40,190 nt of DNA. Origin: Ignavibacteria bacterium (GTDB lineage Bacteria > Bacteroidota > Ignavibacteria > Tepidaquicellales > Tepidaquicellaceae). Below the pieces are notes generated by a model. That model was not told the DNA's origin. It searched no databases and was given only the letters and a program-made list of their open reading frames with translations. Below are positions 25,116 to 34,161 of the stretch, piece after piece. Position 1 is the stretch's first letter; every line of letters starts with the position of its first letter. A program made the translations under genes and the position numbers. The stretch lies in assembly GCA_016783945.1 (NCBI GenBank), contig JADHVP010000019.1:1-40190 (forward strand), written 5' to 3'.

Positions 25116-26963
25116 ATGAAAAAGTTAATACTATTTATCCATTCTGTTTTTATTATTGCAATACTTTTCTCTTTTATTTTTAAACCATCAAGACTAATTA
25201 CTTATACAGAATCATCATACGGTTTACAAACAATAAATCTTGAATCAGGAAGAACCGAAATTGAAATGGAAGATATAAATGATGATGGTTTTAAAGATAT
25301 ACTTTCTATAGGAGATCACGGTAGTCCATACGTTAATTCACAGGAACATGGAATTATGGTATGGTTTGGAAATGGAACAGGCAGTAACTGGTCGATTTAC
25401 CAGATGGGCAATTTTGGTTATGGTGGGATTGCAGTAGGAGATGCAAACAACGATGGTTTTAAGGATGTAGGTTATGGGATACATCATGATTATTCGAGTA
25501 CTGACCTTGGAGATCAATTACTCGAAGTAGCTTTGGGTGATGGTTCCGGTATGAACTGGACAGCATGGGATGACAGCCTTGCATCGCAGGGAGAGACATG
25601 GGGAATGTTCGGAACGGATTTCGGTGATGTAAACAATGATGGTCTCCTGGACGTTGGTTCGATTTCGTTTGGATGTTGTGCAGGAGTTCATGTTTACAAA
25701 AATCTTGGAACAGGTACATGGAGACAAACTTTTGGTTTTATTGGCGGTAACTCAACTATGGAATTTTATTTCGGGGATTTTAATAAAGACGGAAATTTAG
25801 ATTTTGCAGTTACACACCAATACGGAACACCATATTTTGGCGACGGAACAGGTAATTTTACATTGAAACATAATAATCTACCAGCACCTGGTAATATAGG
25901 CTTAAAAGGTGTTTCAATTGGAGATGTAGACAAAGATGGTGCAGATGACCTTTCTTTTATTGGAACAAGTGGGAGTGTACAGGTCTGGACATGGAATGAG
26001 TCGTCACTGCAATGGAATAATTTATCTGGAAATCTTCCATCATCAAGCAGTTATTCAGCGACTGTTTTATACGATATGGATATGGATGGTTTCAAAGATA
26101 TTGTTTTATTTGGCTCGGGTACATGTACTGTCTATGGAGGTAATGGTGGTTCAACCTGGACGCAAATCGCATCGTTCACAACTCCACCTTCCGGAACGTA
26201 TTCGGATATAACCGTTGGTGATGCTGATAATAACGGTTATCCGGACATAGCAATTTTAGCAAAAGAAGGATCATGGCCAAGTGATATTAATAGGCTTAGA
26301 TTTTTTAAAGAATCGTCTACAGTTGCATCGTTAGTGGTAATACCAGATTACCCGATAGGAGCTGAAAAGTTTAAAGAAAATTCTATAAGGTTTATAAAAT
26401 GGATAAGTGCTGTTCCACCAGGAGCAAATCCAAAGGTTAAACTGGAGCTTTCATCAACCGGTATCACAGGTCCCTGGATTTTAATCGCTGACAGCTTGCC
26501 TAATAATGGTAGATATCAATGGCAGGTACCAGGTGCAATAAATTCTACTAACTGTTTTATCAGATATACATTATTTATACCGGATAGTGCCAGCTCGGTT
26601 ACTTCTATCACACCGAATGCTTTTACAATTAGCGGTTTGGTTGGTTTAACCAATCAAACTCAAACAGTAAATAAATTTAAACTCTTTCAAAACTACCCAA
26701 ATCCATTCAACCCGTATACTACTATTAAATACATAGCACCGCTATCTTCATTCATAAATTTAAGAGTGTATGATATTAATGGCAGAGAAATAAAAAATTT
26801 ATATACTGGTGAACAGTCCGCAGGAGAGTATGAGTTGATTTGGGATGGGAAAGATTTTAGCGGAAATGATGTTGCTTCCGGTATTTATTTTATTAAGTTA
26901 AAAGCAGTATCGAGTAACAGTAAGGAATTCATACAGGTTCGAAAGATGATGCTGTTAAGATAA
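25116..26963 (+). CDS. FG-GAP/VCBS-repeat secreted protein with type IX sorting domain
   Basis: An N-terminal signal sequence (about 1-22) leads to about seven FG-GAP-like repeats, each with a calcium-type loop such as DINDDGFKD, DANNDGFKD, DVNNDGLLD, DFNKDGNLD, DVDKDGADD, DMDMDGFKD and DADNNGYPD. These form a beta-propeller, as in integrin-like bacterial surface proteins. A beta-sandwich-like region (about 410-520) follows. The last ~85 residues are a type IX secretion (Por) sorting domain with FKLFQNYPNPFNPYTTIKY. It should be exported across both membranes and attached to or released from the surface. Ligand unknown. It is flanked by unrelated housekeeping genes. Confidence 0.9.
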   Translation: MKKLILFIHSVFIIAILFSFIFKPSRLITYTESSYGLQTINLESGRTEIEMEDINDDGFKDILSIGDHGSPYVNSQEHGIMVWFGNGTGSNWSIYQMGNFGYGGIAVGDANNDGFKDVGYGIHHDYSSTDLGDQLLEVALGDGSGMNWTAWDDSLASQGETWGMFGTDFGDVNNDGLLDVGSISFGCCAGVHVYKNLGTGTWRQTFGFIGGNSTMEFYFGDFNKDGNLDFAVTHQYGTPYFGDGTGNFTLKHNNLPAPGNIGLKGVSIGDVDKDGADDLSFIGTSGSVQVWTWNESSLQWNNLSGNLPSSSSYSATVLYDMDMDGFKDIVLFGSGTCTVYGGNGGSTWTQIASFTTPPSGTYSDITVGDADNNGYPDIAILAKEGSWPSDINRLRFFKESSTVASLVVIPDYPIGAEKFKENSIRFIKWISAVPPGANPKVKLELSSTGITGPWILIADSLPNNGRYQWQVPGAINSTNCFIRYTLFIPDSASSVTSITPNAFTISGLVGLTNQTQTVNKFKLFQNYPNPFNPYTTIKYIAPLSSFINLRVYDINGREIKNLYTGEQSAGEYELIWDGKDFSGNDVASGIYFIKLKAVSSNSKEFIQVRKMMLLR

Positions 26964-27010
26964 AGTAGTTTATTCATATTATATTCAATTCATATTTGAT
27001 ATTTTGAAGT

Positions 27011-28519
27011 ATGAAAATGAATTTATTAAACAAATCAGAAGATATTACACTCGAGAATTACTTTAGCTCTTTTAGAGAACAGGTGATTGGCAATAATGAA
27101 TATTTTGAATCTCCATACGGGAGAAAAAAAATTGTTTATGCTGATTGGATTTCGAGTGGAAGGTTATATAATCCTATCGAGGAAAAGCTAAAGAATGAAT
27201 TTGGACCTTTTGTAGGCAACACGCACACCGAAGCATCAGTTACAGGAACTTCCATGACGATTGCGTATCATATTGCAAGACAAACGATAAAAGATCATGT
27301 GAATGCGAATTCAACAGATATTATAATAACTTCCGGATCAGGCATGACGGGTGTGGTTAATAAGTTTCAGCGGATTTTAGGAATAAAACTTCCCGATAAA
27401 CTTAAAGGATATCTAAAAATTGATGATGAAACCAGACCAGTAGTCTTCGTTACTCATATGGAACATCACTCGAATCATACATCATGGCTTGAGACGATTG
27501 CTGATGTGGAATGTATTGCACCAACATCCGAAGGACTTGTTGATTTAAATGATTTTGAAAATCTTATTAAGAAATACGAAAATAGAAAAATAAAGATTGC
27601 TGCAGTTTCAGCTTGCTCAAATGTAACGGGAATTATGAATCCTGTTCACAAAATTGCAAAGTTAATACATCTTTATGGTGGATTCTGTTTTGTAGACTAT
27701 GCATGTTCTGCTCCATACGTAAACATTAACATGCATCCGGAAGATCCGCTTGAAAAACTTGATGCAATATGTTTTTCTCCCCATAAGTTTCTGGGAGGTC
27801 CCGGTAGTTCAGGTGTATTGATCTTTGATTCGAAACTATATTCGAGCAAAGTTCCTGATCAACCGGGAGGTGGTACAGTCGAATGGACAAACCCATGGGG
27901 TGAACATAAATATGTTGAAGATATTGAATCACGTGAAGATGGAGGTACTCCTGCTTTCTTACAGTCGATTAAAGCAGCTCTTTGTGTTATACTTAAAGAA
28001 GAGATGGGAACGGATAATATGTTAAAACGCGAAGAGGAAATGTTTCCAGTTTTGTTTAACGGGCTTGAGAAAATAAAGGGCATGCATATTCTTGCAAATA
28101 ATATTCAAGATAGATTGTGTGTAATATCATTTTTCATTGACGACTTACACTACAATTTATGTGTGAAGTTACTTAATGATCGTTTTGGAGTTCAGGTAAG
28201 GGGTGGTTGTTCATGTGCAGGGACGTATGGTCATTACTTACTTCATATTTCAAGAGATTACTCGAATAAATTGACTCGCAAAATTGATGAAGGCGATTTA
28301 TCTTCAAAACCAGGTTGGGTGAGACTTTCCGTACATCCTATTATGACTGATGCAGAGATAGATTATGTTTTGCACGCTATTAACGAAGTTGCTACAAAGA
28401 GTAAAAAATGGGAGAATGATTATATCTATAATCCGATGATAAACGAGTTTACAATTAAACGACATAAAAAGCAAGATTTAGAAATGCAAATGGTGAAGAA
28501 GTGGTTTAGTAATGTTTAA
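27011..28519 (+). CDS. Class V aminotransferase, cysteine-desulfurase-like
   Basis: A PLP enzyme with the class V fold. The PLP lysine is Lys259 in CFSPHKFLGGPGSSG. The preceding ACSNVTGIMNPV and FVDYACSAPYV segments supply the PLP-binding aspartate. A cysteine-containing C-terminal loop, VRGGCSCAGTYGH (Cys400, Cys402), sits near where cysteine desulfurases hold their active cysteine. At 502 residues it is ~90 longer than SufS, with N- and C-terminal additions, so it belongs to a SufS-like subgroup of uncertain substrate. A TSUP permease gene follows 53 bp downstream with its own promoter; the pairing hints at sulfur metabolism. Confidence 0.87.
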   Translation: MKMNLLNKSEDITLENYFSSFREQVIGNNEYFESPYGRKKIVYADWISSGRLYNPIEEKLKNEFGPFVGNTHTEASVTGTSMTIAYHIARQTIKDHVNANSTDIIITSGSGMTGVVNKFQRILGIKLPDKLKGYLKIDDETRPVVFVTHMEHHSNHTSWLETIADVECIAPTSEGLVDLNDFENLIKKYENRKIKIAAVSACSNVTGIMNPVHKIAKLIHLYGGFCFVDYACSAPYVNINMHPEDPLEKLDAICFSPHKFLGGPGSSGVLIFDSKLYSSKVPDQPGGGTVEWTNPWGEHKYVEDIESREDGGTPAFLQSIKAALCVILKEEMGTDNMLKREEEMFPVLFNGLEKIKGMHILANNIQDRLCVISFFIDDLHYNLCVKLLNDRFGVQVRGGCSCAGTYGHYLLHISRDYSNKLTRKIDEGDLSSKPGWVRLSVHPIMTDAEIDYVLHAINEVATKSKKWENDYIYNPMINEFTIKRHKKQDLEMQMVKKWFSNV

Positions 28520-28550
28520 AATAGATTCATTTTTTTTACCACCAATTACC

Positions 28551-28558
28551 TACCTTTG
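28551..28558 (+). promoter_or_regulatory. Bacteroidetes-type -7 box (TACCTTTG) before the TSUP gene
   Basis: TACCTTTG at 28551-28558 matches TAnnTTTG exactly, 14 bases before the ATG at 28573. The upstream -33 region is T-rich without a clear TTTG. Confidence 0.5.
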
Positions 28559-28572
28559 TAATAATAAATTAT

Positions 28573-29340
28573 ATGAGAAATTTTAGTTTACTGTTGTTAG
28601 GGTTATTGGTTGGACTTTCCAGTGCTGCTTTAGGAATTGGTGGAGGTGTAACTATGGTTCCTGCATTAACTCTGTTGTTTAAATTAGATATAAAAAAAGC
28701 TGTTGGTATATCATTAGTAACAATTATTCCTGTTGCACTATTTGGTGCAGTAACTTATTTCATTTTAGAGAGTAGTTATATAAGAATATTTGTTGCACTG
28801 TTAATAATTGTTGGTTCAGTCATCGGAGCAAAGTATGGAGCTACTATTGCGAATAAAATAAGTAGTAACATATTATCAAAAATATTTTCAGTGTTGTTAT
28901 TATTTATCGGATTAAAGCTTGTTGGATTACTTGATATTCCAATAGTATCGGATTCTAATTCAACTATTTATCCACTGCTTGTTGTTCTGGGATTACTAGC
29001 GGGTTTAAGTTCAGCTATGTTCGGAATAGGTGGTGGTGTAATATTAGTTCCTTTATTAAATCTCTTCTTCGGCTTAACGATTCACGAATCAATTGCTACA
29101 TCTTTAACAGTAATTATTCCGACAACTATTGCTGGTGCTATATTTCATAATAAACTTAATGGTATTAGTAAATCAGAAATAAAATTTCTCATTCCTACTG
29201 CTTTAGTTGGTGCTGTTGTTGGAGCTTTGACTGCCAGCAATTTACCTTCAATGACTTTAAAATTTATTTTCGGGCTATTTTTGATATTATGTTCGTTTAT
29301 AATTTTCTTCAATAAGAAAAAGCCCGGTAAGAAAAATTAA
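28573..29340 (+). CDS. TSUP (TauE/SafE) family membrane permease
   Basis: About eight membrane segments in two repeats. Each repeat starts with the family motif: GLSSAALGIGGGVTMVPAL (14-32) and GLSSAMFGIGGGVILVPLL (144-162). TSUP proteins move sulfur-containing or carboxylate anions such as sulfite, sulfoacetate or thiosulfate; the direction and substrate here cannot be read from sequence. Length 255 is typical. It lies 53 bp downstream of the SufS-like aminotransferase on the same strand, and its own TAnnTTTG box suggests at least partly independent expression. The C terminus is lysine-rich (NKKKPGKKN). Confidence 0.9.
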   Translation: MRNFSLLLLGLLVGLSSAALGIGGGVTMVPALTLLFKLDIKKAVGISLVTIIPVALFGAVTYFILESSYIRIFVALLIIVGSVIGAKYGATIANKISSNILSKIFSVLLLFIGLKLVGLLDIPIVSDSNSTIYPLLVVLGLLAGLSSAMFGIGGGVILVPLLNLFFGLTIHESIATSLTVIIPTTIAGAIFHNKLNGISKSEIKFLIPTALVGAVVGALTASNLPSMTLKFIFGLFLILCSFIIFFNKKKPGKKN

Positions 29341-29384
29341 TTAATCACTCGTCACCACAAATTCTAAATTATTTTTAAAACAAT

Positions 29385-29819
29385 ATGGATATACAAATAA
29401 GAGAATTTCGTATTGAAGATTATGATAACCTGATAACCTTATGGGAAAGAGCGGGTTTGGAACACAGACCGAAAGGCAGGGACAGACGTGAAAAAATTGA
29501 AAAAGAACACGGGCAAAATACATCAGTATTCCTGATCGCTGAATTAAATGGGGAATTAATCGGTTCTGTTTTTGGTTCACATGATGGAAGGAAAGGGTGG
29601 ATAAACCGTTTAGCTGTTAATCCTGACTTTCGCAAGAAAGACATCGCAAGAAAATTAGTACATGAAGCTGAGAAAAGACTTGATAAACTCGGAATAGATA
29701 TCATCGCATGTTTGATCGAGGGCTGGAATAAAGAATCGATGAAGGTTTTTGAAAAACTTGGATATGAAAAATATCCGGATGTAGCTTATTACACAAAAAG
29801 AAAAAACTGGGATATTTAA
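29385..29819 (+). CDS. GNAT-family N-acetyltransferase (RimI-like)
   Basis: A single GNAT domain over 144 residues: IQIREFRIEDYDNLITLWERAG at the N terminus (in part residues 3-24), the acceptor strand FLIAELNGELIGSVFG, then the acetyl-CoA motif A, INRLAVNPDFRKKDIARKLV. The loop RKKDIA has Asp where R/QxxGxG/A normally has glycine, which is unusual but seen in some relatives. The C-terminal YEKYPDVAYYTKR is family-like. Substrate (protein N terminus, amine or antibiotic) unknown. It converges with the methyltransferase gene with only 4 bp between stop codons. Confidence 0.87.
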   Translation: MDIQIREFRIEDYDNLITLWERAGLEHRPKGRDRREKIEKEHGQNTSVFLIAELNGELIGSVFGSHDGRKGWINRLAVNPDFRKKDIARKLVHEAEKRLDKLGIDIIACLIEGWNKESMKVFEKLGYEKYPDVAYYTKRKNWDI

Positions 29820-29823
29820 TTTG

Positions 29824-30726
29824 TCATTTTCTCTTATGACCAATCAATCTTATTACATCTGATTTACCTGTATGATATTTCCCTACATTTATATTATTAA
29901 CAGCTTGTTCTATGAAATCAATTTCCAGATTTTGAAAATCACATTCTAATTCTTCCTTGCTGAAAAGCATTTCAATATTCCTTGGTCCCCCGGTATCATT
30001 ATTAATTTGTTCTTTCTCAAATGCTTCCAGGATAAGAATCCCACCTGGATTTAAAAGATTGACTATATTTTTGTGGACTATTTTTCTTAGGTCCGGGGTA
30101 AGATGAACAAATATTAGAGCTATTGCATCATAGGAATTTTTATTCGAAGTTAAATTTTCTAACTCATCTATATAACAGTTAATTTTCACTTTATTTTTAC
30201 CAGCAAGTTCTAAAGCTTTCTTAACAGCATTACGGCTAAAGTCGAATGCATCGACCTTCCAACCCTTTATAGCAGCATAGACCGAATTCCTGCCTTCACC
30301 ATCTGCTGGTAATAAAATCTTACCCGGTTTATGTTCATTGATGACTTCTTTAAAGAATTCATTCGGTTCCAAACCATATACATATTCATCACTTCGATAT
30401 CTGTCATCCCAAAATTCACTCATCTTGTTATACGGTTCATCAGAGCTTTGCTCTTCCATTTTTTTACCTGCTCTTTCTTCCACGATTATTTCTACAGCTT
30501 TCTTTTTATTTGTATCCATGAATGCATCGGTTGCCCCGTAGATAGTTACAGGCATGCTTCCACCTCCTTTTCTGGCATTTCGAAAATATTTTGTTAATAA
30601 AAATGCAAAGGCGGTAACTGCGACAATGATCAGCAGGATTTCTAATACTATAACAAGAATGTTATACTGAATAAAAGTTCTATTCTCAATAAGCAGTACT
30701 ATTTTTTGAAGAAATAAATTATTCAT
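29824..30726 (-). CDS. Membrane-anchored SAM-dependent methyltransferase (fusion)
   Basis: Two parts are joined in frame. Residues 1-~100 hold one transmembrane helix (24-46), a short basic stretch, and a polar segment YGATDAFMDTNKKKAVEII...AGKKMEEQSS, which I associate with small stand-alone membrane proteins of this phylum. From Met102 (MSEFWDDRYRSDEYVYG) a class I methyltransferase of the TehB/thiopurine-methyltransferase-like group begins, with motif I ILLPADGEGRN (137-147) and a further motif in FVHLTPDLR. There is no stop between them, so the enzyme should be tethered to the inner membrane with its catalytic domain in the cytoplasm. It is the last gene of a six-gene run, 22 bp after the DUF429 gene. 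Confidence 0.8.
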   Translation of the reverse strand: MNNLFLQKIVLLIENRTFIQYNILVIVLEILLIIVAVTAFAFLLTKYFRNARKGGGSMPVTIYGATDAFMDTNKKKAVEIIVEERAGKKMEEQSSDEPYNKMSEFWDDRYRSDEYVYGLEPNEFFKEVINEHKPGKILLPADGEGRNSVYAAIKGWKVDAFDFSRNAVKKALELAGKNKVKINCYIDELENLTSNKNSYDAIALIFVHLTPDLRKIVHKNIVNLLNPGGILILEAFEKEQINNDTGGPRNIEMLFSKEELECDFQNLEIDFIEQAVNNINVGKYHTGKSDVIRLIGHKRK

Positions 30727-30748
30727 TTAAGATGTAGATTATAATCAA

Positions 30749-31354
30749 TTATGTTTGTTCATTTAAAGGCAAAACAATGGCACCTTTCCGAAAATTCCCA
30801 ATAACTTCAGCTTTTCTTTGCAAATATAATTGCCCGACAACAGCACCGCTAACAGCATCTAATTCATCTCCATTCATTTTATTGTTGAGACCTTTTATGC
30901 CAAGCTTCTTTAAACCCTTCCTAAGTTTTTCTAGTCCATGCTGCTTACGTGGAATTTTCCAAATATCCTGAGCTGCACCGGGATAAATTTCAATAACAAT
31001 ATGTTTTCTTCTTTTGAGTTTTGTCTTAAGTGCAATTCCTCGCTTTGTTAATGAACGCATCGGTCCGAGTGTGATAGGGAAGAAGCGAATACCTCGTTTT
31101 AATAGTTCACGGTCGCAGGGACGAAAATGCTCTCCATTTCTGTCTTCGAGTGTTTTGCGACCAGGCGGTAGGTTCAAAGGAGCATCAATTGCTATAAGAT
31201 CAGGTGAATAATTCTTAACAAATTCAAAAATCTCATCGTCAGTGTAGACAATTTTACAGGAAAGGATAATGTTATCAGTAAGTAAACAAATACCGGTTTT
31301 GCGTTTCGGACTTCCGGCAAGATCAATACCGATTACTTTAAATTTCTTTTTCAT
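30749..31354 (-). CDS. DUF429 predicted RNase H-like protein
   Basis: The protein has the DUF429 pattern: KVIGIDLAGSPKRKTGICL (6-24) as a first strand with a catalytic-type aspartate, LIAIDAPLNLP (53-63), RPCDRELLKRGIRFFPITLG (78-97), and VIEIYPGAAQ later. The family is predicted to have an RNase H-like fold with possible nuclease activity, but no member is well characterised to my knowledge. At 201 residues it is normal. Its start overlaps the stop of the upstream GNAT gene by one base (TAATG), implying translational coupling. Confidence 0.8.
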   Translation of the reverse strand: MKKKFKVIGIDLAGSPKRKTGICLLTDNIILSCKIVYTDDEIFEFVKNYSPDLIAIDAPLNLPPGRKTLEDRNGEHFRPCDRELLKRGIRFFPITLGPMRSLTKRGIALKTKLKRRKHIVIEIYPGAAQDIWKIPRKQHGLEKLRKGLKKLGIKGLNNKMNGDELDAVSGAVVGQLYLQRKAEVIGNFRKGAIVLPLNEQT

Positions 31355-32142
31355 TATTTCAATTTAATTAAGTATTCACGGTAGACATCAGTTTTTCGAA
31401 ATCCTATTTTTTCATAAGATTTTATAGCACCTATATTGTCAGTGCCAACGTTTAAGCCAACTATGTCAACATTTTTTAATAACTCCTTACATAATTTTGC
31501 AGTTGCAGCTGTTCCATATCCATTGTTGCGATAATCCGGATGGGTTGTAATGTTTCCGAGTGAAGCAACCTTGAATATTTTTGAGTAAACGTGAATCCCT
31601 GCTACGCTTATTAGCTGATTATTTTTTTTAATTCCATAATACATTCCTGTTTCAAGCATTCTCGGATCGAAGAAATTATCAGGGTATGCTGAGTTATAAA
31701 GTGTATTCAACTCTTCAATATCTCTTGTAAATAATTTATAGACCGATGTAGTGTCAATTTTTTGTAAAGACTGTTTGTCTTTTAAAATCATCTTATAGTG
31801 CTCACCTTTTGAAATAAGTTTGTATTTGCTTTCAAGGATTTTTTCAACACCGGATGTAAGATGTGTATAAAATTTATCCGGAAAAATATTCAAACTTGAT
31901 TCAAGTAACTTGTTCAAGTATGATAATTCTTTTTGCGATGAAAGAGCCTGAATAACTATTGGCTGAAACGCTTTATATAAAAGTATAACAGCTTTAAGAT
32001 CGTTATTAGTTTTTAAACCATACCATTGTGTAAGAGGAAAATAAAATTCATCGAGATCACCGATGTGGTATAAGAATAGAGAAGGATTCTTCCTTAAAAA
32101 TGTTTCAATCTCATTTTTGTTATATAAAGTAACAAACTCCAT
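31354..32142 (-). CDS. GNAT-family acetyltransferase with N-terminal extension
   Basis: A 262-residue protein whose C-terminal half is a GNAT domain, with motif A in VASLGNITTHPDYRNNGYGT followed by AATAKLCKELL; RNNGYGT is the acetyl-CoA loop. The N-terminal ~130 residues (LRKNPSLFLYHIGDLDEFYFP) form a domain seen in a two-domain GNAT group. Substrate unknown. It lies 10 bp after the cupin gene and is coupled to the DUF429 gene downstream. Confidence 0.83.
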   Translation of the reverse strand: MEFVTLYNKNEIETFLRKNPSLFLYHIGDLDEFYFPLTQWYGLKTNNDLKAVILLYKAFQPIVIQALSSQKELSYLNKLLESSLNIFPDKFYTHLTSGVEKILESKYKLISKGEHYKMILKDKQSLQKIDTTSVYKLFTRDIEELNTLYNSAYPDNFFDPRMLETGMYYGIKKNNQLISVAGIHVYSKIFKVASLGNITTHPDYRNNGYGTAATAKLCKELLKNVDIVGLNVGTDNIGAIKSYEKIGFRKTDVYREYLIKLK

Positions 32143-32152
32143 GCAAAGAAAA

Positions 32153-32473
32153 TTATGATTTAATCATTACAAGACACATCTTAAACTTTTTAACCGCTTG
32201 TATCGAATGAGGTTTGTTTGCCGGCATAATAATCATTTCACCTTCTTTCACAATACTAACTTTTCCGGAGATTTTAACTTCCGCTTCACCGTCAGCTATA
32301 TATACAAGTGCATCGAATGGAGCTGTATGTTCGCTTAATCCCTGACCTTCGGCGAAGGCAAAAAAAGTGACATTGCCTGTATCTTTTTTAAGAATCGTTT
32401 TGCTGACAACCGAACCATCCTGGTAATCAGCAAGGTTCTTCATTTTTAATACTTTCGATAATAGATCTTCCAT
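32153..32473 (-). CDS. Small cupin-domain protein
   Basis: A 106-residue single cupin barrel. Motif 1 is reduced: the usual G(X)5HXH(X)3-4E stretch appears as GQGLSEHTAPFDALVYIADGE with one clear histidine. Motif 2 is GEMIIMPANKPHSIQAV with one histidine. With only two candidate histidines, metal binding is uncertain. Such proteins are annotated as cupin domain proteins, role unknown. It sits between a methyltransferase gene (66 bp upstream) and a GNAT gene (10 bp downstream), on one apparent transcript. Confidence 0.85.
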   Translation of the reverse strand: MEDLLSKVLKMKNLADYQDGSVVSKTILKKDTGNVTFFAFAEGQGLSEHTAPFDALVYIADGEAEVKISGKVSIVKEGEMIIMPANKPHSIQAVKKFKMCLVMIKS

Positions 32474-32539
32474 AGTGTTTGTAATTAAATTTGATTAGTA
32501 AAATATGTTGTTTTATAAATTAAGAAGCTTATAAGATTT

Positions 32540-33214
32540 TTAATTTTTAATGATCTCCCAAAAAATACTCGATTTATCAACTTCAGTTATTTTTGGGATT
32601 AAGTTCAACTTCTCGCAAAAGTTCCGAAATTTACCCTCTGTGATGGTTGTCGCTCTAAATCCATCTTTGCATATAATAACACCATCTTTTGTTTTATCTT
32701 CATCAATTTCTCCTAACAGACCACATTCTACCTGTAGTCTAAACCACCCTAATCGATCTTCCCAAAAATTATTTGAGTAACTCGAAAAGAAAGAACTGCC
32801 ACCAATGCGTGTAACACGCAATGTTTCTTTTATCAGGTTTCGTTTATTAAGTTTGAATGCAGACAATCCGTTTTGTAGACATAGCACTTTATCAAAATAG
32901 TTATCGGGAAAGTCTAACTTCTTATCATCCATTTCAAAGACCTGGCAATTTTTAAAATCTTTGAGGATATCCTTTGCAAGCAGAATGCTCTCACCGGAGT
33001 TATCAATACCTACAACTGTCTTTGCTTTCGCTGCTAACTTCAATAGAATCCTGCCGTACCCGCACCCAAGCTCTAAGACTTTATCAGATGGTTTTATTTT
33101 ATTCAGTACAAAATCGATTTCAGCGTTTAGATATTGTACGACTCTTGGAGGAGCTATTTCATAGCATAATCTTAACCGCTCAGCTGATAAATGTTTTGAA
33201 TAATAATCGTCCAA
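32540..33214 (-). CDS. Class I SAM-dependent methyltransferase
   Basis: Motif I is clear as DKVLELGCGYGRILLKLA (59-76), followed by VVGIDNSGESILLAK (acidic strand 2 end), then MDDKKLDFPDNYFDKVLCLQNGLSAF typical of small-molecule or ubiquinone-type methyltransferases. At 224 residues it has the minimal size. Substrate not recognisable. It begins 9 bp after the radical SAM gene, so the two are almost certainly co-expressed. Confidence 0.87.
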   Translation of the reverse strand: MDDYYSKHLSAERLRLCYEIAPPRVVQYLNAEIDFVLNKIKPSDKVLELGCGYGRILLKLAAKAKTVVGIDNSGESILLAKDILKDFKNCQVFEMDDKKLDFPDNYFDKVLCLQNGLSAFKLNKRNLIKETLRVTRIGGSSFFSSYSNNFWEDRLGWFRLQVECGLLGEIDEDKTKDGVIICKDGFRATTITEGKFRNFCEKLNLIPKITEVDKSSIFWEIIKN

Positions 33215-33223
33215 AATAAATAG

Positions 33224-34126
33224 TTAATTTATTCCATATACTTGTTTTGGAGCTAAATGATCTGGAAACTTTTCTAAAAGCGAAAGACGGGTAAGGTAAC
33301 ATAAGTGGCATTCTTCAATGTAAGATTCATCAGATTTTATTCCATACTTCTCTGCCAATAATGCCGGACCTCCTTTTATTAAATATTTTAATACGGGGTG
33401 TTCATCCGGATTAAAATTCTTCACAATTTCTGACAAAGGTGTTTTCCAGGCATTACCTATGATGATGCCCTGACAAATATGAACGTTACCGAAAGCATCT
33501 ATATGAATTCTTTCAGGATCGATTAATTCTTCGTGTGGACATTCAGTAAATTCTTTCCAGTGTCTTTTTGGAAGGTCTGAGGTGAGTTTATCAACTGCTC
33601 TTCCTCTGAAACGCGTGTTGCCTCCTATAATAGGTTTTCCCTTTTCTTGAGTATCATCTTTTTCAGAATTAACGACTGGTTTTTCTATACAAATGGTTCC
33701 GGTTGGAATGCCGAGTTTCTCAGCAGCATTGTATGCGAAATAAGCCGGGTTGATTTTAACATCATCATAATGATACTGGTCGTTGCTTATGCTCAGGTCA
33801 GCTACATTTAAATCTTTCAATGGTTTCAGCCAGAGCTTCGCATCCTCTTCTGATGTCGACCAATAACCGTTAGTAACGATTCCCGTCTTAAAACCCATAT
33901 CGCATGCAATTTCGATTCCTTTAAGCATGAGCTGGTAATATAGAAAAGGTTCACCCCCTTCAAAATAGATCCATTCAATGGAGCCAATTTTTGGTAATTC
34001 TCTGTAAATATTCTGGAGCTTTTCTAAAGTAAAAGTTCCCTGTGCTTCAGGACTGCTGTACACGAAACAATGATCACATTCGTATGTGCATTGATAAGTC
34101 AAAAGAAAGTGGATACCGGTTAACAT
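33224..34126 (-). CDS. Radical SAM protein with a cysteine-rich C-terminal region
   Basis: The radical SAM motif CxxxCxxC is Cys13, Cys17 and Cys20 (CTYECDHC), very near the N terminus. GGEP (57-60) binds SAM. The C-terminal third has further cysteines, Cys196 (TECPHEE), Cys218 (VHICQG) and Cys273/Cys276 (EECHLC), a layout like SPASM domains that bind auxiliary iron-sulfur clusters. Such proteins often modify peptides or cofactors. No precursor peptide is recognised nearby. 300 residues, first gene of a run of six that includes a methyltransferase 9 bp downstream. The 284 bp upstream hold an inverted-repeat element. Confidence 0.83.
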   Translation of the reverse strand: MLTGIHFLLTYQCTYECDHCFVYSSPEAQGTFTLEKLQNIYRELPKIGSIEWIYFEGGEPFLYYQLMLKGIEIACDMGFKTGIVTNGYWSTSEEDAKLWLKPLKDLNVADLSISNDQYHYDDVKINPAYFAYNAAEKLGIPTGTICIEKPVVNSEKDDTQEKGKPIIGGNTRFRGRAVDKLTSDLPKRHWKEFTECPHEELIDPERIHIDAFGNVHICQGIIIGNAWKTPLSEIVKNFNPDEHPVLKYLIKGGPALLAEKYGIKSDESYIEECHLCYLTRLSLLEKFPDHLAPKQVYGIN

Positions 34127-34161
34127 GTTATGAGTTAGTTTAAATATTTAATGATAAAAAG

